This document shows, piece by piece, positions 7,401-13,546 of a DNA stretch of 13,546 nucleotides. Position 1 is the stretch's first letter. Every line of letters starts with the position of its first letter. Below the pieces are notes generated by a model. The model did not search any database. It was not told the origin of the DNA and was given only the letters and a program-made list of their open reading frames with translations. The position numbers and the translations under genes were made by a program. The stretch is from Spirochaetales bacterium (GTDB taxonomy: Bacteria > Spirochaetota > Spirochaetia > DTKZ01): contig JAITGB010000226.1 of the NCBI GenBank assembly GCA_031280945.1, forward strand, positions 1 to 13,546, written 5' to 3'.

Positions 7401-10210
7401 ACCACCTCGCATCAGCAGCTCAGGCCGCGGCGGATTTTCTCACAATAGAAGAGCTTGACCAGTTTCACACGGACGAAGATATGCAAAAACCCGCCTGGAA
7501 CGAAATAAAAGAGCGCCTCATTGATTTTTCCGAAAAGCACAAGGTTCTCTACGTGTACTACTGGAGGGATTACGGCGACGGCCGCATCCAGTATATCATA
7601 GACAACGACAGCGACCCCGAAGAAATGGCAAAACCCTCCATGTTTTTCGACCACGACTCGGACGAAGTGAGCGCCGTTGTCGTTCCCACAGTGCTTTCAG
7701 GAAAGTCCTGGGCCTTTAATCTCGGCGATTATACCGAATCATGGGACAGCGTTATCTCCAGTCTTGTGCCTGTCTTTAACAAAGACGGCTCCGTATACTG
7801 CGTCGCGGGCGTTGACCTAAGCGACGAGATTATCGTTACGCAGCGCGAAACAATGGATAACCTCCGAACAGTTCTCGTTATCGCGCTTGGCCTGTCTTTT
7901 CTCTCCGGCAGCCTCGGTATGCTGTTCTACCGTAAAAAAGCCCTGCAGAGCGCAGCGGCCAGCATCGCAAAGAGCCAGTTCCTCTCCACCATGAGCCACG
8001 AAATCCGCACTCCCATGAACGCCATTATCGGAATGTCGGAGCTTGCCCTGCGCGCGGAAACCCTGCCCCGCGTAGCCGAGTACGTAACAGGCATCAAACA
8101 GGCAGGAGTAACCCTCCTCGCCCTTATCAACGACATTCTGGATTTCTCCAAAATCGAAGCCGGAAAACTCGAAATTCTCCCCACACCCTACAAACTCACA
8201 TCGCTTGTTAACGATGTTGTCAGCATTATCAGAATGAGAATCGCGGAAAAACCCCTGCGCTTTTTTCTCAACATAGACCCCAGCCTGCCCGAAGGCCTTG
8301 TCGGGGACGAAGTACGTATGCGGCAAATCCTCCTCAACCTTTTGACCAACGCGGTAAAATACACGGCAAAAGGATTTATCGGCCTCTCTATTACACAGGA
8401 CAGAAAACCGGAAAACGGAAAAACCCGCCTCAAAATCGAAATCTCCGACTCAGGCATCGGCATAAAACCCGAAGATGTATCGAAACTCTTTAACGAGTTT
8501 ATGCGCGTAGACCTCAGAACAAACTGGAACATCGAAGGCACGGGCCTGGGCCTCTCGATTACCAAAAGACTCTGCGTATCCATGGGCGGGGATTTAACAG
8601 TATCGAGCGTGTACGGCGAAGGCAGCGTCTTTATAGCCTCCGTTCCCCAGCTCATCGATTCCGAAAAACCCTTCGCCGAAGTGGACAAACCGGAAGAAAA
8701 ACCCGTTCTCGTCTATGAGCGGCGGACCGTCTACGCAAATTCCCTCTCCTGGTCTTTGGAAAAACTGAAAGTCCCCCACACCTGCGTTTCAGACGAAAAA
8801 GCCTTTGCCGGCGCCCTCGCAGAGCGGAACTGGTTTTACGTCCTCGCCGGATATAATCTGTACAGCTGCACGCAGCCCCACATCGAAGCGCAGCACAAAA
8901 AACCCAACCTCGCCCTCCTCGTGGAAAAAGGCACGGAAACCTCAGTCCCCCAGAGCCGCTTTCTCCTCTTCCCCGTATCCACCCTGACCCTCGCCGCCGC
9001 CCTCAACAACGCGGAAGGAGCAAATACCTCCTCTGAGGATACTGAAGACACCACCGGCGTCCAGTTTATCGCTCCCTCCGCCCGCCTGCTCATTGTGGAC
9101 GACATAGACATCAACCTCCAGGTCGCCGAAGGACTCCTCCTGCCCTATATGGCGGCAATCGATACCTGCCTCAGCGGAACCGAAGCCCTCGAACTCGTCA
9201 AAAAACGGCAGTACGACATTGTTTTTATGGACCACATGATGCCCGGTATGGACGGAATCGAAACCACAGCCGCCATCCGGGCTCTTGGCGGAAGTTTCCT
9301 TGACCTCCCCATAATCGCCCTCACAGCCAACGCCGTCTCCGGCATGAGGGAAATGTTTCTGGAAAACGGCTTCAGCGATTACCTCAGTAAACCCATAGAA
9401 ATCACGCAGCTTGACGAACTCATGGCAAAATGGATACCCCGCGGTAAACGCTCCTCCGTGGACGCCGCAAACGAACTCTCCGGGGAAAGCAAAGGAAAAA
9501 AGGACGGCAAATCTCCGGCAGAGCAAAGAGGAGCCGGCACACTCAAGGCCGAAGAAAGCCCCCCCGCCATAGCCGGAGTAGACTCATCGCGGGGCATTTC
9601 CCTCACAGGCGGAACGCTGGGCGGCTACAAACAGATACTCGCCATGTTCCGCAAAGACGTCGACGAGCGCCTCCCCATCCTCACCGCCCCCCCGGAGGAA
9701 GAAAACCTCCTCCGCTTTGTAACGCAGGTTCACGCCTTAAAGAGCGCCGCAGCCTCTATCGGCGCCGCCGAAATCTCAGCACAAGCCGCAGCCCTCGAAA
9801 GCGCAGGCAAAGCCTCCGACATGAACACCCTCCGCGAAAAACTTCCCGCCTTCACCCGCAATTTAAGCGAACTCGCGGAGAATATCCGCCTCGCGCTGAA
9901 CCAAGAGCCCGCAGGGGAAACCGCCCCGCAAGGCCAGATGGACTCAAGAATCCCCGCCGCCGCGGAAAAGTTCAAACCGCTCTTCAAAGAACTCACCGCC
10001 GCCCTGGAAAACCAAAACACGCAAGCAGTAGAGCGCATCCTCACCGAACTGGAAAACCAGCCGCTCCCGCAAACCCTGAAAGAAACGCTTGAAGAAATTT
10101 CCGGCGACGTACTCATGGCCGACTATGACGCAGCGCGGAAGAAAGTTGTCAGCCTCTTCGAATCCACGGATAGAGAAAACCCGGAGGGAAGACCGGATAA
10201 TAATGGATAA
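4487..10210 (+). CDS. double hybrid histidine kinase: two complete membrane sensor kinases in one polypeptide (HK2)
   Basis: A 1907-aa protein holding two kinases in series. Module A: TM1 (about 12-30), dCache (about 31-300, RPWY and PYIDVHTG), TM2 (about 305-327), HisKA with His348 in MSHDIRTP, HATPase, degenerate receiver (about 575-690), receiver with Asp713/714, Asp757 and Lys811. A Pro/Ala/Glu-rich linker (about 826-932) follows. Module B: TM3 (about 936-959), a smaller Cache-like periplasmic domain (about 960-1125, with YVYY and QYIIDND), TM4 (about 1129-1148), HisKA with His1171, HATPase, degenerate receiver (about 1404-1520), receiver with Asp1538/1539, Asp1582 and Lys1635, Hpt with His1749 in VHALKSAAASIGA, and a helical tail. 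Even TM counts keep both kinase parts in the cytoplasm. Both cores retain their catalytic motifs. Module A lacks an Hpt, so its receiver may feed the single shared Hpt. Module A's sensor resembles HK1; module B's resembles the first sensor of HK3. The reading frame is uninterrupted throughout. Confidence 0.93.
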   Translation: MKLKTVFRKNCSSFIFVIAAFIIMIAVSFLSRRDITIRHLKNSAEESLRTVEANLKVSLHEPEATLAGSVFTVRDLIVRKEASQEDILHYLTRLTEWLMKNEERVSGLTGIYGFIRGEYLDGSGWVPPPDYVPAQRPWYREAQESGGEIAVTEPYIDVHTGEVVISYAQEIFTASGEEASGKKNASETNASLGVIALDFTLSRVCKYIESLQQSYGGHGVLLSNSLHIVAYPDAGFLGKSVGEISPQFAELAGELQSSGDVSARIITGAEDRQMIVFFRRIFNGWYVGMFIPTENFYADMHRVDLIMLILGIILMGMLAYMLLRLAVAKLQSEEESMHKSSFLARMSHDIRTPMNAIIGMGELALREESVPKMAEYVQGIKQAGHNLLSLINDILDFSKIEAGNLQINSAPYSLASLLNDVVTVIQMRIREKPVLFTLNVDSGIPAFLSGDELRLRQILLNLLSNAAKYTEKGFINLAVTSSSAPADDSASGGIVLTFAVEDSGMGIKSADLPGLFGNFVRLDREKNKNVEGTGLGLAITKSLCLAMGGDVTVSSEYGKGSVFTAAVRQKVVSPEVFASVQNAEEKAVLLYEERTPVAWSLRRSLENLEVPVTLAADADDFFAKLGTLPFSFTSSRFYSEAAALIQEKSLPTSLVLLAEPGECEFPDAPSLVLPGYASTIAAVLNGKKTVQSGAQEKREARFIAPEAQILVVDDIAVNLKVAEGLMAPYRMNIHTSQGGREAIKLIKANSYDIIFMDHMMPDMDGIEATQAIRSLDAARFREVPIIALTANAVSGMKEMFLKKGFTDYLSKPIEISRLDEVLGKWLPPGKKKTFRPAEAAPKTEEQPVFEKLIASSPASGAGEDAPKPETAYQPCSPSPAAGIPSAFTGSIMESAAVFAQDTESPGREESPLPSKIFKQGRAQEKHSGWEHFRTHLTSSLFFISALLVLVISVFVTISMNKTIKMVESATQNHLASAAQAAADFLTIEELDQFHTDEDMQKPAWNEIKERLIDFSEKHKVLYVYYWRDYGDGRIQYIIDNDSDPEEMAKPSMFFDHDSDEVSAVVVPTVLSGKSWAFNLGDYTESWDSVISSLVPVFNKDGSVYCVAGVDLSDEIIVTQRETMDNLRTVLVIALGLSFLSGSLGMLFYRKKALQSAAASIAKSQFLSTMSHEIRTPMNAIIGMSELALRAETLPRVAEYVTGIKQAGVTLLALINDILDFSKIEAGKLEILPTPYKLTSLVNDVVSIIRMRIAEKPLRFFLNIDPSLPEGLVGDEVRMRQILLNLLTNAVKYTAKGFIGLSITQDRKPENGKTRLKIEISDSGIGIKPEDVSKLFNEFMRVDLRTNWNIEGTGLGLSITKRLCVSMGGDLTVSSVYGEGSVFIASVPQLIDSEKPFAEVDKPEEKPVLVYERRTVYANSLSWSLEKLKVPHTCVSDEKAFAGALAERNWFYVLAGYNLYSCTQPHIEAQHKKPNLALLVEKGTETSVPQSRFLLFPVSTLTLAAALNNAEGANTSSEDTEDTTGVQFIAPSARLLIVDDIDINLQVAEGLLLPYMAAIDTCLSGTEALELVKKRQYDIVFMDHMMPGMDGIETTAAIRALGGSFLDLPIIALTANAVSGMREMFLENGFSDYLSKPIEITQLDELMAKWIPRGKRSSVDAANELSGESKGKKDGKSPAEQRGAGTLKAEESPPAIAGVDSSRGISLTGGTLGGYKQILAMFRKDVDERLPILTAPPEEENLLRFVTQVHALKSAAASIGAAEISAQAAALESAGKASDMNTLREKLPAFTRNLSELAENIRLALNQEPAGETAPQGQMDSRIPAAAEKFKPLFKELTAALENQNTQAVERILTELENQPLPQTLKETLEEISGDVLMADYDAARKKVVSLFESTDRENPEGRPDNNG
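7046..7080. repeat. perfect 15-bp palindromic hairpin in the inter-kinase linker of HK2
   Basis: GCGTCTTCTCCCGCG (7046-7060) and its exact reverse complement (7066-7080) flank a 5-nt loop, TCCGG. It lies at codons 854-865, in the low-complexity linker between the two kinase modules. No T-run follows on either strand, so it is not a canonical terminator. Such a structure is typical of intergenic DNA and unexpected inside a long gene. Confidence 0.85.
7150..7162 (+). promoter_or_regulatory. possible internal translation start for HK2 module B
   Basis: AGGGAG (7150-7155) stands 4 nt before an in-frame ATG (7160-7162, codon 892). Starting here would give a protein of 1016 aa: short cytoplasmic segment, TM3, Cache, TM4, kinase, receiver, Hpt. 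That is the size and order of a complete stand-alone hybrid kinase. Spacing is slightly short, so this is a candidate only. It may be a relic of a once separate gene. Confidence 0.35.
7991..8046 (+). repeat. H-box DNA repeat, copy in HK2 module B
   Basis: 55 of 56 bases match 2358-2413. The HK2 module A copy (from about 5522) is visibly more diverged even though its sensor is closer to HK1, so sensor and kinase histories may differ. Confidence 0.8.
10183..10191 (+). promoter_or_regulatory. ribosome-binding region of HK3
   Basis: GGAGGGAAG lies 11-15 nt before ATG 10203, within the last codons of HK2. Spacing is long for the GGAGG core and better for the following GGAAG. It is the only purine-rich site near the start. 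Confidence 0.45.
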
Positions 10211-13200
10211 AAAGAAGTTCATATCGGAAAACCGCGTTCTCATCCTGTTTGTCATCTCATGCGGTATAGTGCTCGGCGTATCCTTCTACGCAAAAACCCT
10301 TATCGACTTCTCCATGAAGACCATGGAATTTAACATAGAACAGCGCATGACCATAGCAAGCGAATGGGCCGCCCGGCTTACCAGCGCCGAAGAACTAAAC
10401 GCCTACCGCACAGTAGAAGACATGAACCTCCCCTCCTACCAGGACCTGCGCCGCAAACTGCGGGATTTCGCCGCAAGAACCGGAATGCGCTATGCGTACT
10501 ACATACGGCCCAATGGCTCCCAGCTTCAATACATCGTGGACAACGACTTTAACGAAGAAACCAGAGTAGGCCTTGATACCCAGCCCTTCGACCTGCACGA
10601 GGTTCCCCGGCTGTACGGCGCGCTTGAAGGCTACACAGTCTTCTCCGGCCTGGGAAATTACACCCCCGGCTGGGAAGGCCTTCTCACCGTCTACACCCCC
10701 GTTTTTGACGCAGAAGGAAAAGTCGCCGCCGTTGCCGGAGTAGACATAGAGGACGAACCCATAGTAAACGCCCGCCGCATGGTATCGATTCTTACCGCCG
10801 TACAAATAATCGCCATACTCATCCTTTTCGCAAGCGGCCTCTTTGCCCTCATACGCATACGGCACGAAGCAAAACTCGCGGGAAAAACAGCCGAAGACGA
10901 CCCGCACAGACACACAAGCTCACTAGGCCGCAAATTCTTCCTCTTCTCCGTAGTTTTCTTTCTGCTCATCCTCGTAGGCGGCACAACAGTCTTTGTCTTT
11001 GCCATGCGGCGCCTCTCAAACAGCACCATAGAACAAAAACTGCGCCTGTCCATCGAAACAATGCGCCTGCGCATGGCAAACGCCGTCAACACAGAACTCG
11101 GCCTCGCCGTCAAAATGGCCGACGTCCCCCTCATAAAACGCTACCTCCTCGACCCCAGTAACCCCCAGCTCGCGGCAGGAGCCCTTGAAGAGTTCGCCGC
11201 GTACAGAAGAAATTTCAGAAATAACTCCGTTTTTTGGATAAGCGATAAAAACAAAGTCTTCTACTTCGACGACGCCGAATCCTATGTCGTTGACCCCAGC
11301 GACCCCGCATCCTACTGGTACAACATGACACTCTACGAAACAGAACGCTTTAATTTCAATATCAACTACAATGCGGAAATGAAAAAAACCTACCTCTTTA
11401 TAAACGCCCCCGTCTTTTACGAAAAAAAACCCATAGGCCTCGTCGGAACCGGCATAGACCTAACAGGCTTTATCACCGCCATGTTCCGCGACATTGACAA
11501 CAGCATAGAAACCTACATCTTTAATTCTTTTAACGAAATTACCGTAGCCCGCGACCAGTCCCTCGCCTTTGAAAAGAAAAACATCTTAAGCTGCCTGGGC
11601 GAAGCAGGCGAAGCCATTCAGGACGGCTCAAGAAGCGCAGGAGAAAACGAAATACGCATCATAAACCGCCCCGACGCCAAATACGCCGTGAGCTCCATAC
11701 CCCAGATGAACTGGTACATCGTAGCGTTTTCCCCCTTTACCCTGTCGAACCTCTTTGACCCCACCATGACAGGAACATTTTTCAGTATGCTCCTCCTTAT
11801 AATCGTAATCTTCGCCATCTCAAACGGCTTCATCGGCCTTATACAAACCACCATTGACGAGCAAACGCGGAGGCTTGTAGAATTAAAAGACTCAGCCGAA
11901 GCCGCCAGCCGCACAAAAAGCAATTTTCTCGCCAACATGAGCCACGAAATCAGAACACCCATGAACGCCATTATCGGAATGTCCGAACTCATCCTCCGCG
12001 AAAACCTCACAGACGAAGTACGCGAACACACCTGCGACATAAAAAAAGCCGGAGTAAACCTCCTCTCCATAATTAACGACCTCCTGGATTTCTCCAAAAT
12101 CGAATCAGGCAAACTCGAAATCATCCCCGGCGCATACCTCCTCTCCTCCCTCCTTGGCGACACAGTTAACATAGTCCGCATGAGACTTCTGGAAAAACCC
12201 ATACGCTTTTTTTCAAATGTTGACTCAAATCTGCCCAACGAACTCTCCGGTGATGAAATACGCCTGCGCCAAATACTCCTAAACCTCCTCTCCAACGCAA
12301 TAAAATACACAGAACAAGGCTTCGTCGGCCTTGTTATCACGCAGGATGAAAAAACCCAGGAAGAAAAAGGCCGCCGCGTATGGCTCAAAATCGAAGTATC
12401 CGACTCAGGCTTTGGAATAAAACCCGAAGACAAAGCGCGGCTGTTCGGCGAATTCGTCCAGGTTGACACCAAAAAGAACAAAGGCATAGAAGGCACAGGA
12501 CTAGGCCTTGCCATAACACAGCGCCTGTGCATTGCAATGGGCGGCGGCATCACCGTGGAAAGCGAATACGGCAAAGGAAGCGTCTTTACCGTCCGCATAC
12601 CCCAGGAAATACGCGGCGAAACCCCCTTCGCCAGGGTAACAAACCCCCAGGACAAAAAAACCCTCGTGTACGAAGGCCGCGCCGTGTACGCCCAATCGAT
12701 GAACTGGACCCTCGAAAATCTCAAAGTCCCCTACACCCTCGTAACAAACCAGGACGCCTTTACAGAAGCCCTCGGCAGGGAAGACTGGAGATTCGTCCTC
12801 TCCGGCTACGGCCTGTACAAACACATCAGCCCCATCTTTGAAGACTGGCGCGCCAAATTCCCCAGCCGGCCCAAACCCACCCTCGCGCTCATGGTCGAAT
12901 ACGGAACCGAATCCCGCATCCCCGGCGTACGCTTCATGTCCCTCTCCGCCCAAACGCTCGCCATTACCGACATGTTGAGCGGCACAGCAGAGCATAGAGA
13001 TTTTCTCCACACGCACGGCAGCCCCGGAGAACTGCGCATACAGGCCCCCCTCGCGCGGCTCCTCGTTGTGGACGACATCGCCACGAACCTCAAAGTCGCC
13101 GAAGGACTCCTCGCCTCCTACGCCTGCCCCGTAGACATCTCTCTCTCCGGCCCCTCCGCGCTGCAGCTCATCAGGAACACCGCCTACGACATCATATTCA

Positions 13201-13546
13201 TGGACCACATGATGCCCGGCATGGACGGCATCGAAGCCGCAGCCGCAATCCGCGCATGGGAAAAAGAAAACGCCATCAGCCCCGTACCCATCATAGCCCT
13301 CACAGCCAACGCCGTAACAGGAATGCGTGAAATGTTTCTCGCGCAAGGCTTTAACGACTTTCTCGCCAAACCCATAGACATATCGCGGCTTGACGAAATT
13401 ATGCAAAAGTGGCTCCCCCCCGAAAAAATACACAAGAACTCTTTGGGGGGGGAAGCCTCCCACTGTCAACAAGTTAAGCCGAAAAGAGGACGAGAATCAT
13501 GCTATAATAGGGGAAGGGAGGGGATAAGATGGGAAAAAAAGCTGTA
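10203..13546 (+). CDS. tandem-sensor hybrid histidine kinase, 3' end open at window edge (HK3)
   Basis: At least 1114 codons, starting inside the end of HK2 (8-nt overlap). Order: TM1 (about 12-34); first Cache-like periplasmic domain (about 35-190) resembling that of HK2 module B (shared EDM, then Y-x-YY and QYI-x-DND); TM2 (about 195-215); a basic cytoplasmic loop of about 25 aa; TM3 (about 245-266); second, larger dCache domain (about 267-520) with YWYNMTL, FNFNINYN and GTGIDLTGF; TM4 (about 524-548); HisKA with His581; HATPase with DSGFGI and GTGLGLAI; degenerate receiver (about 817-940); receiver with Asp957/958, Asp1001 and Lys1056. The receiver ends near codon 1070. Beyond that the frame reads into low-complexity, basic sequence and crosses a promoter and a new gene start without a stop. 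No Hpt is seen. A G8 tract at 13445-13452 suggests that the natural end lies in another frame: a +1 base change there ends the protein at TAA 13475-13477, a -1 change at TAA 13525-13527. Domain calls are firm; the C-terminus is not. Confidence 0.88.
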   Translation, partial: MDKKKFISENRVLILFVISCGIVLGVSFYAKTLIDFSMKTMEFNIEQRMTIASEWAARLTSAEELNAYRTVEDMNLPSYQDLRRKLRDFAARTGMRYAYYIRPNGSQLQYIVDNDFNEETRVGLDTQPFDLHEVPRLYGALEGYTVFSGLGNYTPGWEGLLTVYTPVFDAEGKVAAVAGVDIEDEPIVNARRMVSILTAVQIIAILILFASGLFALIRIRHEAKLAGKTAEDDPHRHTSSLGRKFFLFSVVFFLLILVGGTTVFVFAMRRLSNSTIEQKLRLSIETMRLRMANAVNTELGLAVKMADVPLIKRYLLDPSNPQLAAGALEEFAAYRRNFRNNSVFWISDKNKVFYFDDAESYVVDPSDPASYWYNMTLYETERFNFNINYNAEMKKTYLFINAPVFYEKKPIGLVGTGIDLTGFITAMFRDIDNSIETYIFNSFNEITVARDQSLAFEKKNILSCLGEAGEAIQDGSRSAGENEIRIINRPDAKYAVSSIPQMNWYIVAFSPFTLSNLFDPTMTGTFFSMLLLIIVIFAISNGFIGLIQTTIDEQTRRLVELKDSAEAASRTKSNFLANMSHEIRTPMNAIIGMSELILRENLTDEVREHTCDIKKAGVNLLSIINDLLDFSKIESGKLEIIPGAYLLSSLLGDTVNIVRMRLLEKPIRFFSNVDSNLPNELSGDEIRLRQILLNLLSNAIKYTEQGFVGLVITQDEKTQEEKGRRVWLKIEVSDSGFGIKPEDKARLFGEFVQVDTKKNKGIEGTGLGLAITQRLCIAMGGGITVESEYGKGSVFTVRIPQEIRGETPFARVTNPQDKKTLVYEGRAVYAQSMNWTLENLKVPYTLVTNQDAFTEALGREDWRFVLSGYGLYKHISPIFEDWRAKFPSRPKPTLALMVEYGTESRIPGVRFMSLSAQTLAITDMLSGTAEHRDFLHTHGSPGELRIQAPLARLLVVDDIATNLKVAEGLLASYACPVDISLSGPSALQLIRNTAYDIIFMDHMMPGMDGIEAAAAIRAWEKENAISPVPIIALTANAVTGMREMFLAQGFNDFLAKPIDISRLDEIMQKWLPPEKIHKNSLGGEASHCQQVKPKRGRESCYNRGREGIRWEKKL
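13445..13452 (+). repeat. G8 homopolymer just after the HK3 receiver
   Basis: Eight consecutive G in the HK3 frame, about 15 codons after the receiver Lys. As read, the frame has no stop before the window end. With nine G it stops at 13475-13477, and with seven at 13525-13527, 1 nt before the next ATG. This may be a sequencing or assembly error, or a slippage-prone tract. Poly-G tracts drive phase variation in other treponemes. Confidence 0.7.
13499..13508 (+). promoter_or_regulatory. extended -10 promoter for the next gene
   Basis: TGCTATAAT (13500-13508) is a perfect extended -10 element: TGn followed by the consensus TATAAT. No good -35 is seen 16-18 nt upstream, which the TGn motif can compensate for. 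Transcription would start near 13515, leaving a very short leader before ATG 13529. It suggests that the next gene is transcribed independently of the kinase operon. Confidence 0.6.
13515..13523 (+). promoter_or_regulatory. strong ribosome-binding site of the next gene
   Basis: AGGGAGGGG sits 5 nt before ATG 13529, with its GGAGG core (13517-13521) at 7 nt. It is the best Shine-Dalgarno match in the window and fixes the start of the downstream gene. Confidence 0.65.
13529..13546 (+). CDS. start of an unidentified gene, cut by the window edge
   Basis: Only six codons are visible (MGKKAV), preceded by a strong ribosome-binding site and an extended -10 promoter. This is too little to identify a product. 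It is in a different frame from HK3. The run-on of HK3 through this start argues that the true HK3 end is upstream. Confidence 0.5.

Noticed and set aside
11618..12724. 368-codon minus-strand frame opposite HK3
   Set aside because: Ser/Arg/Met-rich composition with no domain. The plus strand carries unmistakable dCache and kinase motifs across the same bases.
12501..13472. 323-codon minus-strand frame opposite the end of HK3
   Set aside because: Gly/Phe/Val/His-rich shadow of the HK3 HATPase and receiver. No start signal or known fold.
13464..13485. Search for a -35 box paired with TATAAT at 13503
   Set aside because: The nearest TTGACA-like strings are far outside 16-18 nt spacing. The promoter is better explained by the extended -10 TGn motif.
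1..13546. tRNA, rRNA, CRISPR array, transposase or phage genes
   Set aside because: No cloverleaf, regular repeat-spacer array, terminal inverted repeats with a transposase, or phage motif was seen on either strand.

Overview
The window looks like a stretch of chromosome from a GC-rich spirochaete, most likely a Treponema-like member of the termite- or rumen-gut lineages. This rests on a BMP/TmpC-type lipoprotein with a relaxed lipobox, very large Cache-domain hybrid histidine kinases, and hairpin-rich repeat DNA. It is an inference from gene style; no 16S or other marker is present. All convincing genes are on the + strand and occupy almost the whole window.

Layout: 1-~230 is hairpin-rich, repeat-like DNA that runs without a stop codon into the signal peptide of a BMP-family (PnrA/TmpC-like) periplasmic lipoprotein ending at 1356. 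Three giant membrane-bound hybrid histidine kinases follow, each overlapping the gene before it by 4, 4 and 8 nt. They form one translationally coupled unit. HK1 (1353-4490) is dCache - HisKA - HATPase - degenerate receiver - receiver - Hpt - helical tail. HK2 (4487-10210, 1907 aa) contains two complete membrane-anchored kinases end to end in one polypeptide: dCache-kinase-receiver, a Pro/Ala/Glu-rich linker, then Cache-kinase-receiver-Hpt. HK3 (10203 to the right edge) has two periplasmic Cache sensors in series with four membrane segments but one kinase core and one receiver. Its frame has no stop before the window ends. A G8 tract sits just after its receiver, and a new promoter, ribosome-binding site and ATG (13529) lie within the run-on.

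Together the genes look like a mosaic sensory complex. A ligand-binding lipoprotein, possibly for a nucleoside or another small molecule, may present its ligand to a set of paralogous sensor kinases. Between them the kinases carry four kinase cores, four receivers, four degenerate receivers and only two Hpt domains. No output domain (DNA-binding, GGDEF, methyltransferase, CheY-type stand-alone regulator) is visible, so the final target lies outside the window or in trans. The most unusual points are the two-kinase fusion protein, the perfect 15-bp palindrome and internal start signal at its fusion joint, the sensor tandem in HK3, and the homopolymer at the end of HK3.
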